Source of the DNA: MAG-120531 sp963934855
Lineage (GTDB): Bacteria > Bacteroidota > Bacteroidia > Flavobacteriales > Flavobacteriaceae
Length of the DNA: 43,019 nucleotides
Reading direction: 5' to 3'
NCBI GenBank assembly: GCA_963934855.1
Contig: CAWWAC010000013.1
Coordinates: 1-43,019, forward strand
Positions 1-7,975 of this stretch are shown here, piece after piece. The position numbers and the translations under genes were made by a program. The notes under the pieces are model-generated. The model was not told the DNA's origin, did no database searches, and saw only the letters and a program-made list of their open reading frames with translations. Position 1 is the first letter of the stretch, and each line of letters starts with the position of its first letter.

Positions 1-104
1 GCGCCTTTACTAATTAAGAAATCCTCAAATTTCTTAACTGTTTCCTCTATCTGAGATTCAGACAGAACGGGATTTAGAATGAAAACAGTTTCGTAATGAT
101 TCAT
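1..104 (-). CDS. rpsF: 30S ribosomal protein S6, N-terminal part (cut by window edge)
   Basis: Reading leftward from an ATG at 104-102, the frame stays open to the window edge for 34 codons. The protein begins MNHYETVFILNPVLSE and continues with an amphipathic helix (SQIEETVKKFEDFLISKG). This is the typical start of ribosomal protein S6, a small-subunit protein that binds the central domain of 16S rRNA with S18. The first beta strand (YETVFIL) and first helix are visible; the rest lies outside. A complete Bacteroidota promoter sits just upstream on the same strand (126-156), leaving a leader of about 15 nt, so this ATG is well supported. The usual partners rpsR and rplI would be expected further left, beyond the window. 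Confidence 0.9.
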   Translation of the reverse strand, partial: MNHYETVFILNPVLSESQIEETVKKFEDFLISKG

Positions 105-125
105 ATGATATAAATTTTAAGTGTG

Positions 126-156
126 CAAAACTAAGCATATTTTCTCTATTTTCAAA
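126..156 (-). promoter_or_regulatory. Promoter of rpsF (-33/-7 Bacteroidota type)
   Basis: On the minus strand a TTTG (156-153) is followed after 19 nt by TAGTTTTG (133-126), a full match to the Bacteroidota -7 consensus TAnnTTTG. The predicted transcription start is around 119, about 15 nt before the rpsF ATG. Both boxes and their spacing fit the known SigA-type consensus of the phylum. Confidence 0.7.
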
Positions 157-333
157 AAAATACAAGCCAGATATGTATATAATGATTTTAAATACAAAAA
201 ATCTATCAATCTATATCTTGATACAACAAAATAATATGCCTTCACAACAACATTAAGTCCTTTTACATCATAAATTTTTAAGAGCGCTTAAGGTTCAATA
301 TATTTAATACAACAAATTTAAGACTCCCATACC

Positions 334-1029
334 ATGTTAAAACTAAAATGTGTTATTGTAGAAGATTCAGCAATTCAGAGAATATTCTTAGAGAAAATTG
401 TGAATAGTCATCCAGATTTAGTGCTAGTTACAAGTTTTAGAAATGCCATAGAAGCTAAAAATGGGATTGACAATAGAATGATAGATCTTATTTTTTTAGA
501 TATAGAACTACCTTTAATTTCAGGATTTGAACTATTAGAAACTCTTAATTACAAGCCTCAAGTAATTGTTGTTGCTGGTAAAACAGAATACGCAATAAAA
601 GCTTTTGAATACGATGTCACAGATTTTTTACCAAAGCCAATATTGCTCACTCGTTTTGACTTAGCCGTGAAAAGAGCCATGTTAAAATACGAGCAGATAC
701 ATCAAAATGACGATACTGAAAATCAAATTTTTATCAAATCTAAGCTTAATAAAAAAAGAGTGAATATCAATGAAATTAAATGGGTAGAAGCCAAAGGTGA
801 TTATATACTACTGGTAACACTAGACAGTAATATTCTAATCCTTTCCTCGTTAAAAGCTTTTCATGATCAACTTCCAAAAGAAACTTTTATAAGAATTCAC
901 AAATCTTTTTTAATTAATATTGAAAGAATAGATCGCTATAACAGTAAAGAAGTATTTATTAGTGATAGAGTTTTTCCAGTAAGTAGAGCTAAAAAGAAGA
1001 GCCTCACAGAGGCGCTAAAATTTATTTAA
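334..1029 (+). CDS. LytTR-family response regulator
   Basis: A 231-residue two-domain transcriptional regulator. Residues 1 to about 118 form a receiver domain with the acidic pair E10/D11, phosphoacceptor D56 (IFLDIELP) and conserved lysine K101 (FLPKPI). Residues about 132-231 form a LytTR DNA-binding domain (IKWVEAKGDYI, FIRIHKSFLINIERI). Members are normally phosphorylated by a LytS/YehU-type histidine kinase and bind direct repeats upstream of target genes. No kinase is adjacent, so the partner is elsewhere. The Ser/Thr that normally ends receiver strand 4 and coordinates the phosphoryl group is replaced by Ala81 (VIVVAGKTEY), which may alter switching. The ATG at 334 gives a full-length receiver domain. 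The gene ends one base from the priA stop on the other strand. Confidence 0.9.
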   Translation: MLKLKCVIVEDSAIQRIFLEKIVNSHPDLVLVTSFRNAIEAKNGIDNRMIDLIFLDIELPLISGFELLETLNYKPQVIVVAGKTEYAIKAFEYDVTDFLPKPILLTRFDLAVKRAMLKYEQIHQNDDTENQIFIKSKLNKKRVNINEIKWVEAKGDYILLVTLDSNILILSSLKAFHDQLPKETFIRIHKSFLINIERIDRYNSKEVFISDRVFPVSRAKKKSLTEALKFI

Positions 1030-1030
1030 G

Positions 1031-3490
1031 CTACAAAGGGTCTACAGAAAAAATTAATCTAACCCCTTTAAATTGACCAATAGCATCAAATGACACCCCT
1101 AAGCGCAGCAAGCTGGTTTTAGCAGCTTTCACTTTAATATGAGGCGGGATTTTAAGTAGAATATGCTTTAAGTACAACTTTCTAATTCTAGCAACAGCTG
1201 GAAACTCAGGTCCTAAAACTCCTGTATTAAAAATATTTTTTAAACCGGTTGCATACCACTCTGCCGCTTCATTTACTTTGTTGTAATCCTGATGTTTTAA
1301 TGTAATTTTTACAATCTTATTAAAAGGGGGGTATCTGTAAATTTCACGTTGGTATAATTGTTCTTTACTCATCCCCTCATAATCATGTAAAGCAACTTGT
1401 TGTAATATTTCATGATGTGGGTTAAAAGTTTGAATGAGTACATTTCCCTGTTTGGCAGTTCTCCCCGCGCGTCCTGCCACTTGTGTTAATAATTGAAAAG
1501 TCTTTTCATGGGCTCTAAAATCAGGGAAATTCAATAATGCGTCTGCAGACATTACCCCCACCAAAGACACATTTCTAAAGTCCAATCCCTTACTGAGCAT
1601 CTGTGTGCCTACTAAAATATCTATTTCATGAGATTCAAAACTATCAATAATCTTTTGATACCCATCTTTAGACCTTGTTGTATCTAAATCCATTCTACCA
1701 ACTTTAGCCATTGGGAATAAAATGCCTAAGGAAGCTACCACCTGCTCTGTCCCAAAGCCTTTGGTGTCTATTTCAAGACTCCCACAGCTAGTGCAATGAG
1801 CCGTTTTACTCTCCTCATAACCACAATAGTGACAGCGTAACACCCCTTGCCCTGCGTGGAAAGTTAGACTGACATCACAAGATTTACAATGTGGCGTATG
1901 TCCGCACGAAAAACATTCAACTACTGGTGCAAACCCTCTTCTATTTTGAAATAAAATAACTTGCTCCTTTGCCAATAGGACAGCTTCTATAGCTAGTCTC
2001 AGTGGCTCTGAAAAATGAAGCTTCATCTGCTTCTTTTTATACTGCTCCTTTAAGTCTACTAAATTAATTACGGGCATTTGAATATTTGCATGCCTTGCCT
2101 TCAAATATGCCAAACCATATTTACCAGTCTGAACATTGTATATACTCTCCAAACTAGGAGTTGCAGACCCTAAAACTATAGAGGCATTGGTCAGTTTAGC
2201 CAACACTATAGCAGAGTCTCTAGCATGGTACCTGGGTGCTGGGTCATATTGTTTAAAAGAAGATTCATGCTCCTCATCTACCACAATTAAACCTAAGTTT
2301 TTAAAAGGCAAAAACAAGGATGACCTAGCACCTATAATTAGCTGAGCTTTCTTTGAGCCGCTGAGGACTTGTTGCCATACCTCTACCCTTTCTTGCACAT
2401 TGTACTTAGAGTGATACACAGCTACTTGGTCACCAAAATAGGACTGTAACCTAGTAATAAGTTGGGTAGTCAAAGCAATTTCTGGAAGGAGATATAACAC
2501 TTGTTTATGAGCCAAAAACATCTCCTTAATAAGAGATACATAAACCTCTGTCTTCCCAGAAGCGGTAACCCCATGTAAAAGGCAAACCTGGCCTCTTGAG
2601 AATGATAAATTAACAGCTTTTAAAGCTGCGGCTTGGTCTTCATTTAAAACTTTTAAAGAGGTTCTATTTGTATTAGGATTATACACTACCCTATCTATTC
2701 TAACAGCCTGTCTCAAAACAATACCTTTTTCTTCTAAGGCCTTTAAGGCCGATATTCCTTGCGCTTCTCTTTTTAATAATGAAGCAGTTATAGGAATATC
2801 TTTTAAGGTGGCCTGACTTAAAAACCAGTCATAGAGAGCCAATTGCTTGGGTGCTTTTTTCAAAAAAGCCAAAGTCTCTAAAATAGCCTTAGGACTTGTG
2901 AAAGCATTTGAAAGCATGTATTCATTTCTAAATTTAGGAACATATTTAGCGGTAAGCTTTTCCTCTACCTTTACCAATTGATGTCTAATTAAAGACTCTA
3001 TTACAGTAAAGACTTTTGAGCGATCAATTAGATTATTAATAGTTTGAATACTCAAAACATCTTGGGCCTCTAAAGCCTCTAAAACAATATACTCTGAATC
3101 TGAAATTTCCACAGAAAGATTTTTAATGGACCTGTCTTTATTCCTACTTATATGGGTTTCTCCCTCCAATAAAAATGCAGATGGAATAGCAGATTTAAAT
3201 ACTTCCCCTAAACTACACATATAGTATTGGGAAATCCATTCCCAATGCTTTATTTGTTCATGTGTAACTATAGGAGCAGCGTCAAGAATAGATAAAATAG
3301 GTTTTGCTTGGTAAGTTTGAGGAGGATTTTTGTGTATGCTATATACCAATGCAGTGTAGACCTTCGATTTTCCAAAAGGAACCGCCAACCTCATACCGGG
3401 AATTAAAAAAGCAGCTTCTTGCTCAGTAACACTATAAGTAAAAAATTGTTTTACGGGCAACGGCAAGACAACCTCTACAAACAAGCCCAT
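1031..3490 (-). CDS. priA: Primosomal protein N' (PriA), replication-restart helicase
   Basis: An 819-residue superfamily 2 helicase that recognises stalled forks and reloads the replisome. The N-terminal 3'-DNA-binding domain (about 1-100) opens with VEVVLPLPVKQFFTYSV. It is followed by a winged-helix region and the helicase core: Walker A GVTASGKT (307-314), DEEH box (405-408), GSATPS (441-446) and QVAGRAGR near the C-terminus. Eight cysteines between 526 and 569 in CxxC pairs (C526/C529, C535/C538, C553/C556, C566/C569) form the two zinc sites typical of PriA. Its ATG shares its A with the TAA stop of the upstream membrane-protein gene (3490), implying translational coupling. Length and all motifs are intact. 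Confidence 0.97.
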   Translation of the reverse strand: MGLFVEVVLPLPVKQFFTYSVTEQEAAFLIPGMRLAVPFGKSKVYTALVYSIHKNPPQTYQAKPILSILDAAPIVTHEQIKHWEWISQYYMCSLGEVFKSAIPSAFLLEGETHISRNKDRSIKNLSVEISDSEYIVLEALEAQDVLSIQTINNLIDRSKVFTVIESLIRHQLVKVEEKLTAKYVPKFRNEYMLSNAFTSPKAILETLAFLKKAPKQLALYDWFLSQATLKDIPITASLLKREAQGISALKALEEKGIVLRQAVRIDRVVYNPNTNRTSLKVLNEDQAAALKAVNLSFSRGQVCLLHGVTASGKTEVYVSLIKEMFLAHKQVLYLLPEIALTTQLITRLQSYFGDQVAVYHSKYNVQERVEVWQQVLSGSKKAQLIIGARSSLFLPFKNLGLIVVDEEHESSFKQYDPAPRYHARDSAIVLAKLTNASIVLGSATPSLESIYNVQTGKYGLAYLKARHANIQMPVINLVDLKEQYKKKQMKLHFSEPLRLAIEAVLLAKEQVILFQNRRGFAPVVECFSCGHTPHCKSCDVSLTFHAGQGVLRCHYCGYEESKTAHCTSCGSLEIDTKGFGTEQVVASLGILFPMAKVGRMDLDTTRSKDGYQKIIDSFESHEIDILVGTQMLSKGLDFRNVSLVGVMSADALLNFPDFRAHEKTFQLLTQVAGRAGRTAKQGNVLIQTFNPHHEILQQVALHDYEGMSKEQLYQREIYRYPPFNKIVKITLKHQDYNKVNEAAEWYATGLKNIFNTGVLGPEFPAVARIRKLYLKHILLKIPPHIKVKAAKTSLLRLGVSFDAIGQFKGVRLIFSVDPL

Positions 3491-4470
3491 TAAATTTTAA
3501 AAAATGATTTTGAAACTGATTTTTTTAAAGAAAACAGACTCATATTTAATTCAAAACCCAAAAGCAATATATTGGCGTTAAGCCATATATAAACCATTAA
3601 AATTAGCAAACCACCTAAGGCCCCATAGAGCTGGTTATATGTAGAAAAATTATCTATATAAAGACCAAAGAAATAAGAAGTCAATAAAAACAATAATGTG
3701 GTCATAAGAGCCCCAATTGAGAAAAACCTGATTTTTTTAGTTTCTGCTGTCCCAAAATAATATAGTGTTGTAGTAATTAAATAAAATAAGCTAGCAAAAA
3801 ATGCAGTCTTACTCCAACTCACAATTTGTAAATCTTGTTCTAAAATAGAGGCATATCTGTTATTTTTAGTGAAATCTACCATATAATCTAGAATATAAAA
3901 CTCAAAATAAACAAAGCCTATAGCTCCTAAAATAAAAAGAAATGAGAGAAGTAAGCCAACCCAAAGTGCAAAAAAATACTGCTTAAAAAAATTTCTATTT
4001 AATTGGGTGTGATAGGAGTTCTCAAAGCCAGCAAAAATAGCGTTCACACCATTGGCCATCAGTAAAATTGAAATCAAAAATGAAGTAGAAAGCAATCCGG
4101 TTTGCTTCTGCTGTTTAATCTGATTAAATATTTCTGCAAAGTAATCTCCCGTTGCCTGCGGCAAAAAAGACTCCATAAAATAAAAAATTTGCTGTTCAAA
4201 ATCTCTATCTCCAATGTGAACATAAGGAATGATGTAAGGAACTAAAGTAAGTATAAAAATGAGCAATGGAAATAAGGCCATAAATAAAGAAAAAGCAATA
4301 GCACTAGCCCTAGTAGATAGTGCCCCTTTCACAACCCCCATAAAATACATTTCTATTAAATCATATACAGAAAGTCCCTTAAAACCTGGCAAAAGAATTT
4401 TTTTAAGAAAAACAACTAGGCTTCTCAAAACAGGGATTTTTAAAATTTTAGATTCAATTTCTTTAGACAT
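3490..4470 (-). CDS. YihY/BrkB-family inner-membrane protein
   Basis: A 326-residue integral membrane protein with about six hydrophobic segments. The N-terminal part carries the family hallmark around the first TM segment (TRASAIAFSLFMALFPLLIF). Later segments include LLSTSFLISILLMANGVNAI and a C-terminal hairpin (LGGLLILMVYIWLNANILLLGFELN). Proteins of this family (PF03631, formerly and wrongly annotated as ribonuclease BN) are uncharacterised; some are linked to outer-membrane lipid or serum-resistance phenotypes in proteobacteria. It is co-transcribed with priA through a one-base start/stop overlap. Divergent from rlmH with 82 nt between starts. No strong promoter is visible upstream; TATGTTTT at 4491-4484 is a near match to the -7 box but lacks a correctly spaced -33 box. 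Confidence 0.9.
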   Translation of the reverse strand: MSKEIESKILKIPVLRSLVVFLKKILLPGFKGLSVYDLIEMYFMGVVKGALSTRASAIAFSLFMALFPLLIFILTLVPYIIPYVHIGDRDFEQQIFYFMESFLPQATGDYFAEIFNQIKQQKQTGLLSTSFLISILLMANGVNAIFAGFENSYHTQLNRNFFKQYFFALWVGLLLSFLFILGAIGFVYFEFYILDYMVDFTKNNRYASILEQDLQIVSWSKTAFFASLFYLITTTLYYFGTAETKKIRFFSIGALMTTLLFLLTSYFFGLYIDNFSTYNQLYGALGGLLILMVYIWLNANILLLGFELNMSLFSLKKSVSKSFFKI

Positions 4471-4502
4471 ATATTCAGTTAATAAAACATAGACTTAAGT
4501 AC

Positions 4503-4534
4503 TTGTGCTAAATTAATAAAAACAAATACCTTTG
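4503..4534 (+). promoter_or_regulatory. Promoter of rlmH
   Basis: TTG at 4503-4505, a 21-nt spacer, then TACCTTTG at 4527-4534, a full match to TAnnTTTG. The inferred start near 4541 leaves a leader of about 12 nt before the rlmH ATG at 4553. Confidence 0.65.
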
Positions 4535-4552
4535 TAGCTTTATCCTTATAAA

Positions 4553-5026
4553 ATGACTATAAAACTTATTGCGGTAGGAAAAACAGATCTAAAAGAACTT
4601 CAAAGTCTCATACATGTATATGAATCTAGACTCAAACACTACATAAGCTTTGAAATTATTATTATTCCAGATCTTAAAAACACTAAAAGTTTAAGCGAAA
4701 CTCTACAAAAAGAAAAGGAAGGACAGCTCATTCTAAAAAAATTATTACCCACAGACATACTCATTTTACTAGATGAGAAAGGTCAAACTTTTAATTCGCT
4801 TGCTTTTTCAGATTACCTCCAAAAACATATGCTCAGTGGCTGCAAGCAATTAGTTTTTGTAATAGGAGGCCCCTATGGTTTCAGTGAGGCAGTATACGCG
4901 CAAGCTAAAGGTAAAATTAGTCTGTCTAAAATGACTTTTTCTCATCAAATAATAAGACTTTTCATAGTAGAACAACTTTATAGAGGTTTTAGTATTTTAA
5001 AAAATGAGCCATATCACCACCAATAA
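4553..5026 (+). CDS. rlmH: 23S rRNA pseudouridine-1915 N3-methyltransferase RlmH
   Basis: A 157-residue SPOUT-class methyltransferase that uses S-adenosylmethionine to methylate N3 of pseudouridine 1915 in helix 69 of 23S rRNA. The length matches the family (about 155-159). Hallmarks are the glycine-rich SAM-knot strand FVIGGPYGFS and the C-terminal segment with MTFSHQIIRLFIVEQLYR and terminal YHHQ. The C-terminal YHH residues are required for catalysis in characterised members. The gene stands alone under its own promoter and converges on the serine-synthesis fusion gene, 46 nt away, with no obvious terminator between them. Confidence 0.97.
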   Translation: MTIKLIAVGKTDLKELQSLIHVYESRLKHYISFEIIIIPDLKNTKSLSETLQKEKEGQLILKKLLPTDILILLDEKGQTFNSLAFSDYLQKHMLSGCKQLVFVIGGPYGFSEAVYAQAKGKISLSKMTFSHQIIRLFIVEQLYRGFSILKNEPYHHQ

Positions 5027-5072
5027 AATGGCTACATTTAATAGAGAAACACGAATACAAAAAACCAAAATA

Positions 5073-6959
5073 CTAGTACAGTACTCTAAATTTAATAGTG
5101 TGAGGAATGTTTTTTAAAGCCTTAATTACTTCTTTGTTGTAGTCCTTGTCTAGGTCAGAAATTACATAACCTACTGAGGCGTCTGTGGATAAAAATTGCC
5201 CAGAAATATTCATTTCATAAGAAGCCAATACCTCATTAATTTTAGCCATTACACCCGGAACATTCTTATGAATGTGTAAGAATCTGTGTGCATTATGCTG
5301 TTTTGGTAACCTAATGTGGGGGAAGTTGACCGCATCTACAGTATTGCCTGAGTTTATGTACTCCATAATTTTATTAGGAACAAACTGCGCTATATCTTTT
5401 TGAGCCTCCTCTGTACTTCCACCAATGTGTGGGGTTAATATGACATTTTCCATTCCTTGAAGCGCAGTGACAAAAGGGCCGTTACTAATGGGCTCTTCAG
5501 GGTAAACATCTACAGCAGCACCTGCTAAATGTCCAGAATTAAGGGCTTCAACAAGGGCTTTTATATTCACTACAAAGCCTCTTGAAAGGTTGACTAAAAA
5601 AGAACCAGGCTTCATAGTTGCAAAACATTTAGCATTAAAGAAGTCCTTATTTGCTTTATTGTCATCTATATGTAAACTCACTACATCTGACAAAGCCAAA
5701 AGAGATTCTAAACTATCACATCTGGTAGCATTTCCAATGGAAAGTTGCTCGTTGACATCAAAAAAGAAGACATGCATACCCATAGCCTCAGCTAAGACAG
5801 ATAACTGTTTGCCAATATTTCCGTAGCCTACAATTCCAAGGTTTTTGCCTCTTACCTCTCTAGAATTTGCAGCTGTTTTATTCCATTGGCCATTGTGAAT
5901 TTCTGTGCTTCTTGGAAATACACTTCTCATTAGCATAATAATCTCTCCAATAGCCAATTCAACTACAGATCTTGTATTGCTGTAAGGAGCGTTAAAAACA
6001 GCTACTCCCTTGTTTTTACAAGCGTCTAAATCTATTTGAGTAGTGCCTATACAAAAAGCTCCAATAGTCATTAATTTATCTGCGGCGGCTAAAACTTTTT
6101 CAGTGATTTGTGTCTTGGACCTAATCCCTAAAACATGCACCCCTTTTATTTTATTGATTAGAGCCTCTTCTGTAAGGCTTGTTTTAACGGTTTCTACTGT
6201 AAAACCATCCTTAGATAACTTATTAAATGCTTCTGGGTGTACATTTTCAAGTAAAAGCACTTTAATCCTATTTTTTGGATAGGATATATTCCTTGGTAGG
6301 TCATTAAGATATAAAAACTCGTCTAAATTAGGAGTTATGTGATCTGCGTGGGCAGTAGCTTTGTCTCTAGAAACGTTCTCTGTATAAGCAAAAAACTTAT
6401 CTGCAATTCCAGCTTCTCTCATGACATAATCACTATAGCCGTCTCCAATAACTTGAACCTCTCCTTCTAAATTCATTCCTTTTAAACAGGCAATTTTCCC
6501 ATTGTGAGAAGATAAAACATTAGACTTGTCAAAACCTGTAATATTTCCCGCTGAGTCATAGGTGAAAGTGTTGGCAAAAACCTTGTGTGCAGGAATATTA
6601 TAATTTGCTACAATGGGCTCAATAAACTCCTTAAAACCGCAAGAAATTACATATATATCATCAGAATACTTTTCAAAAAACTCTTTATTTCTAACAATTG
6701 AGGCTGACACTTTTTCTTGTAACGCTGTGACTAGTGTCTGTAAGTCATTTTTATTAGCGTGAATGAGGGCCAATCTTCTTTCAAGTGATTCTGTAAAAGA
6801 AATATCTCCATCAATCCCCAAATTTGTAATCTGCTGAATTTTAGATACTACAGCATCTTTTTCTGGTTTATCAGCCAATGTGATTTCTGCTAAGACATCT
6901 AAAGCTTCAACGCTTGTTAGGGTACTATCAAAATCAAAAACATATTTCTTACTCGCCAT
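5073..6959 (-). CDS. serA: Fused phosphoserine phosphatase / D-3-phosphoglycerate dehydrogenase
   Basis: A 628-residue two-enzyme protein of serine synthesis. Residues 1 to about 215 are a HAD-type SerB-like phosphatase with motif I DFDST (D9, D11), motif II S106 (ISCGF), motif III K155 and motif IV GDGYSD (D173, D177). Residues about 230-550 are the dehydrogenase: NAD-binding VGYGNIG (377-383) and catalytic R460 (NLSRG), E489 (PEEP) and H511 (TPHIGG), equivalent to Arg240/Glu269/His292 of E. coli SerA. Residues about 557-628 form an ACT-type domain, which in other SerA enzymes binds serine for feedback inhibition. Thus steps 1 and 3 of the pathway are joined; SerC (step 2) is not in the window. 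All catalytic residues are intact in both halves, so both activities are plausible. Confidence 0.93.
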   Translation of the reverse strand: MASKKYVFDFDSTLTSVEALDVLAEITLADKPEKDAVVSKIQQITNLGIDGDISFTESLERRLALIHANKNDLQTLVTALQEKVSASIVRNKEFFEKYSDDIYVISCGFKEFIEPIVANYNIPAHKVFANTFTYDSAGNITGFDKSNVLSSHNGKIACLKGMNLEGEVQVIGDGYSDYVMREAGIADKFFAYTENVSRDKATAHADHITPNLDEFLYLNDLPRNISYPKNRIKVLLLENVHPEAFNKLSKDGFTVETVKTSLTEEALINKIKGVHVLGIRSKTQITEKVLAAADKLMTIGAFCIGTTQIDLDACKNKGVAVFNAPYSNTRSVVELAIGEIIMLMRSVFPRSTEIHNGQWNKTAANSREVRGKNLGIVGYGNIGKQLSVLAEAMGMHVFFFDVNEQLSIGNATRCDSLESLLALSDVVSLHIDDNKANKDFFNAKCFATMKPGSFLVNLSRGFVVNIKALVEALNSGHLAGAAVDVYPEEPISNGPFVTALQGMENVILTPHIGGSTEEAQKDIAQFVPNKIMEYINSGNTVDAVNFPHIRLPKQHNAHRFLHIHKNVPGVMAKINEVLASYEMNISGQFLSTDASVGYVISDLDKDYNKEVIKALKNIPHTIKFRVLY

Positions 6960-7179
6960 TTTACAAATAAATTTAAAGCCCTAAAATTAATTATAAATCT
7001 AAGCGTAGCTCTATTTAATGCTAGTTATTTTTAAAGATATTATACACAAGCTTGCATTTTTGACAAATTATTATTAATAAATAAAAAAAAGAACAATCTA
7101 AAAATAATAAGATTCATTTATTGCTATTTACACATCCGTCAAATTATCTTTTTTTCAAATACATATATTTACAAAAAAA

Positions 7180-7761
7180 ATGATGAATTTAATTTTTGCT
7201 ACTCACAATATAAATAAGTTTAACGAAATTAAAAGTCAAATGCCCCAGCACATTCATTTGCTGTCTCTTTCAGATTTAAACTACAACAAAAATATTCCAG
7301 AGCCCTTTGAAAGTCTGGAGGAAAATGCAGCCATAAAAGCAAACACCATACACCGAGAATTCAATAAAAACTGCTTTAGCGATGACACTGGACTATTTGT
7401 TTCTGCCTTAGGGGGTGCGCCAGGAGTCTTCTCTGCTAGGTATGCGGGAGAAAAGGCTAGCATATTGGACAATATAAACAAGCTGTTAACCGCACTAGAG
7501 CAAAAAGAAGACAGAAGTGCTTATTTTAAAACTGTTATAGTTCTAAAAATAGACTCTAATACTCATTATTTTGAAGGTGTAGTGAAAGGATACATTGCAA
7601 AAAAAATAGCAGGTACCAATGGTTTTGGATATGATCCAGTGTTTGTGCCAGAAGGATACAAAACGTCTTTTGCACAACTGCCTTTGATTACAAAACATAA
7701 AATTGGACACAGAGGTAAGGCTATAAATGCACTCATTGAGTTTTTGAAAACAAATATTTAA
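7180..7761 (+). CDS. rdgB: XTP/dITP pyrophosphatase (RdgB/HAM1 family)
   Basis: A 193-residue house-cleaning nucleotidase that hydrolyses non-canonical purine triphosphates (dITP, XTP) to monophosphates so they are not incorporated into DNA or RNA. The start carries the family signature ATHNINKFNEI (phosphate-binding). It is followed by ESLEENAAIKA, the acidic SDDTGL and PGVFSARYAG loops, GFGYDPVF, and the C-terminal KIGHRGKA. Full length. The ATG is doubled (MM); either may be used. It is divergent from the serine-synthesis fusion with about 220 AT-rich bases between. I found no full -7 match there; TATATTTA at 7164-7171 is a one-base-off candidate. Confidence 0.96.
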   Translation: MMNLIFATHNINKFNEIKSQMPQHIHLLSLSDLNYNKNIPEPFESLEENAAIKANTIHREFNKNCFSDDTGLFVSALGGAPGVFSARYAGEKASILDNINKLLTALEQKEDRSAYFKTVIVLKIDSNTHYFEGVVKGYIAKKIAGTNGFGYDPVFVPEGYKTSFAQLPLITKHKIGHRGKAINALIEFLKTNI

Positions 7762-7861
7762 ACACTCAGAAAGATAGTATCGGCCGGGAGGCCAATAAAA
7801 CTAATGAATTTCTATTAATAATAAAATTGACTTAAACATCCTTAAAATCATTAATTTATAG

Positions 7862-7869
7862 TATTTTTG
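7862..7869 (+). promoter_or_regulatory. -7 box upstream of DEAD-box helicase gene
   Basis: TATTTTTG at 7862-7869 matches TAnnTTTG exactly. The nearest TTG (7827-7829) is 32 nt away, too far for a standard -33 box, so this rests on the -7 element only. It would give a leader of about 100 nt to the ATG at 7976. Confidence 0.45.
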
Positions 7870-7928
7870 CAAAATAAATAACGCCGCTAGTATAGCATGT
7901 GTTGCGCTGAGTAAGGGTTAGTAAAAAG

Positions 7929-7965
7929 TTAATCGCTCTATGCAACAGACATATTTTGCGATTAA
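7929..7965 (+). other. Leader hairpin before DEAD-box helicase start
   Basis: Perfect 8-bp inverted repeat TTAATCGC (7929-7936) / GCGATTAA (7958-7965) with a 21-nt loop, ending 10 nt before the ATG at 7976. An in-frame ATG (7940) lies inside the loop. If folded in the mRNA it could influence initiation; this is inference from the sequence only. Confidence 0.4.
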
Positions 7966-7975
7966 ATACCTAAAA

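Noticed and set aside
7783..7800. Short GC-rich palindrome (GGCC, GGGA, GGCC) after rdgB considered as terminator
   Set aside because: Only 4 bp of stem and no T-run after it.
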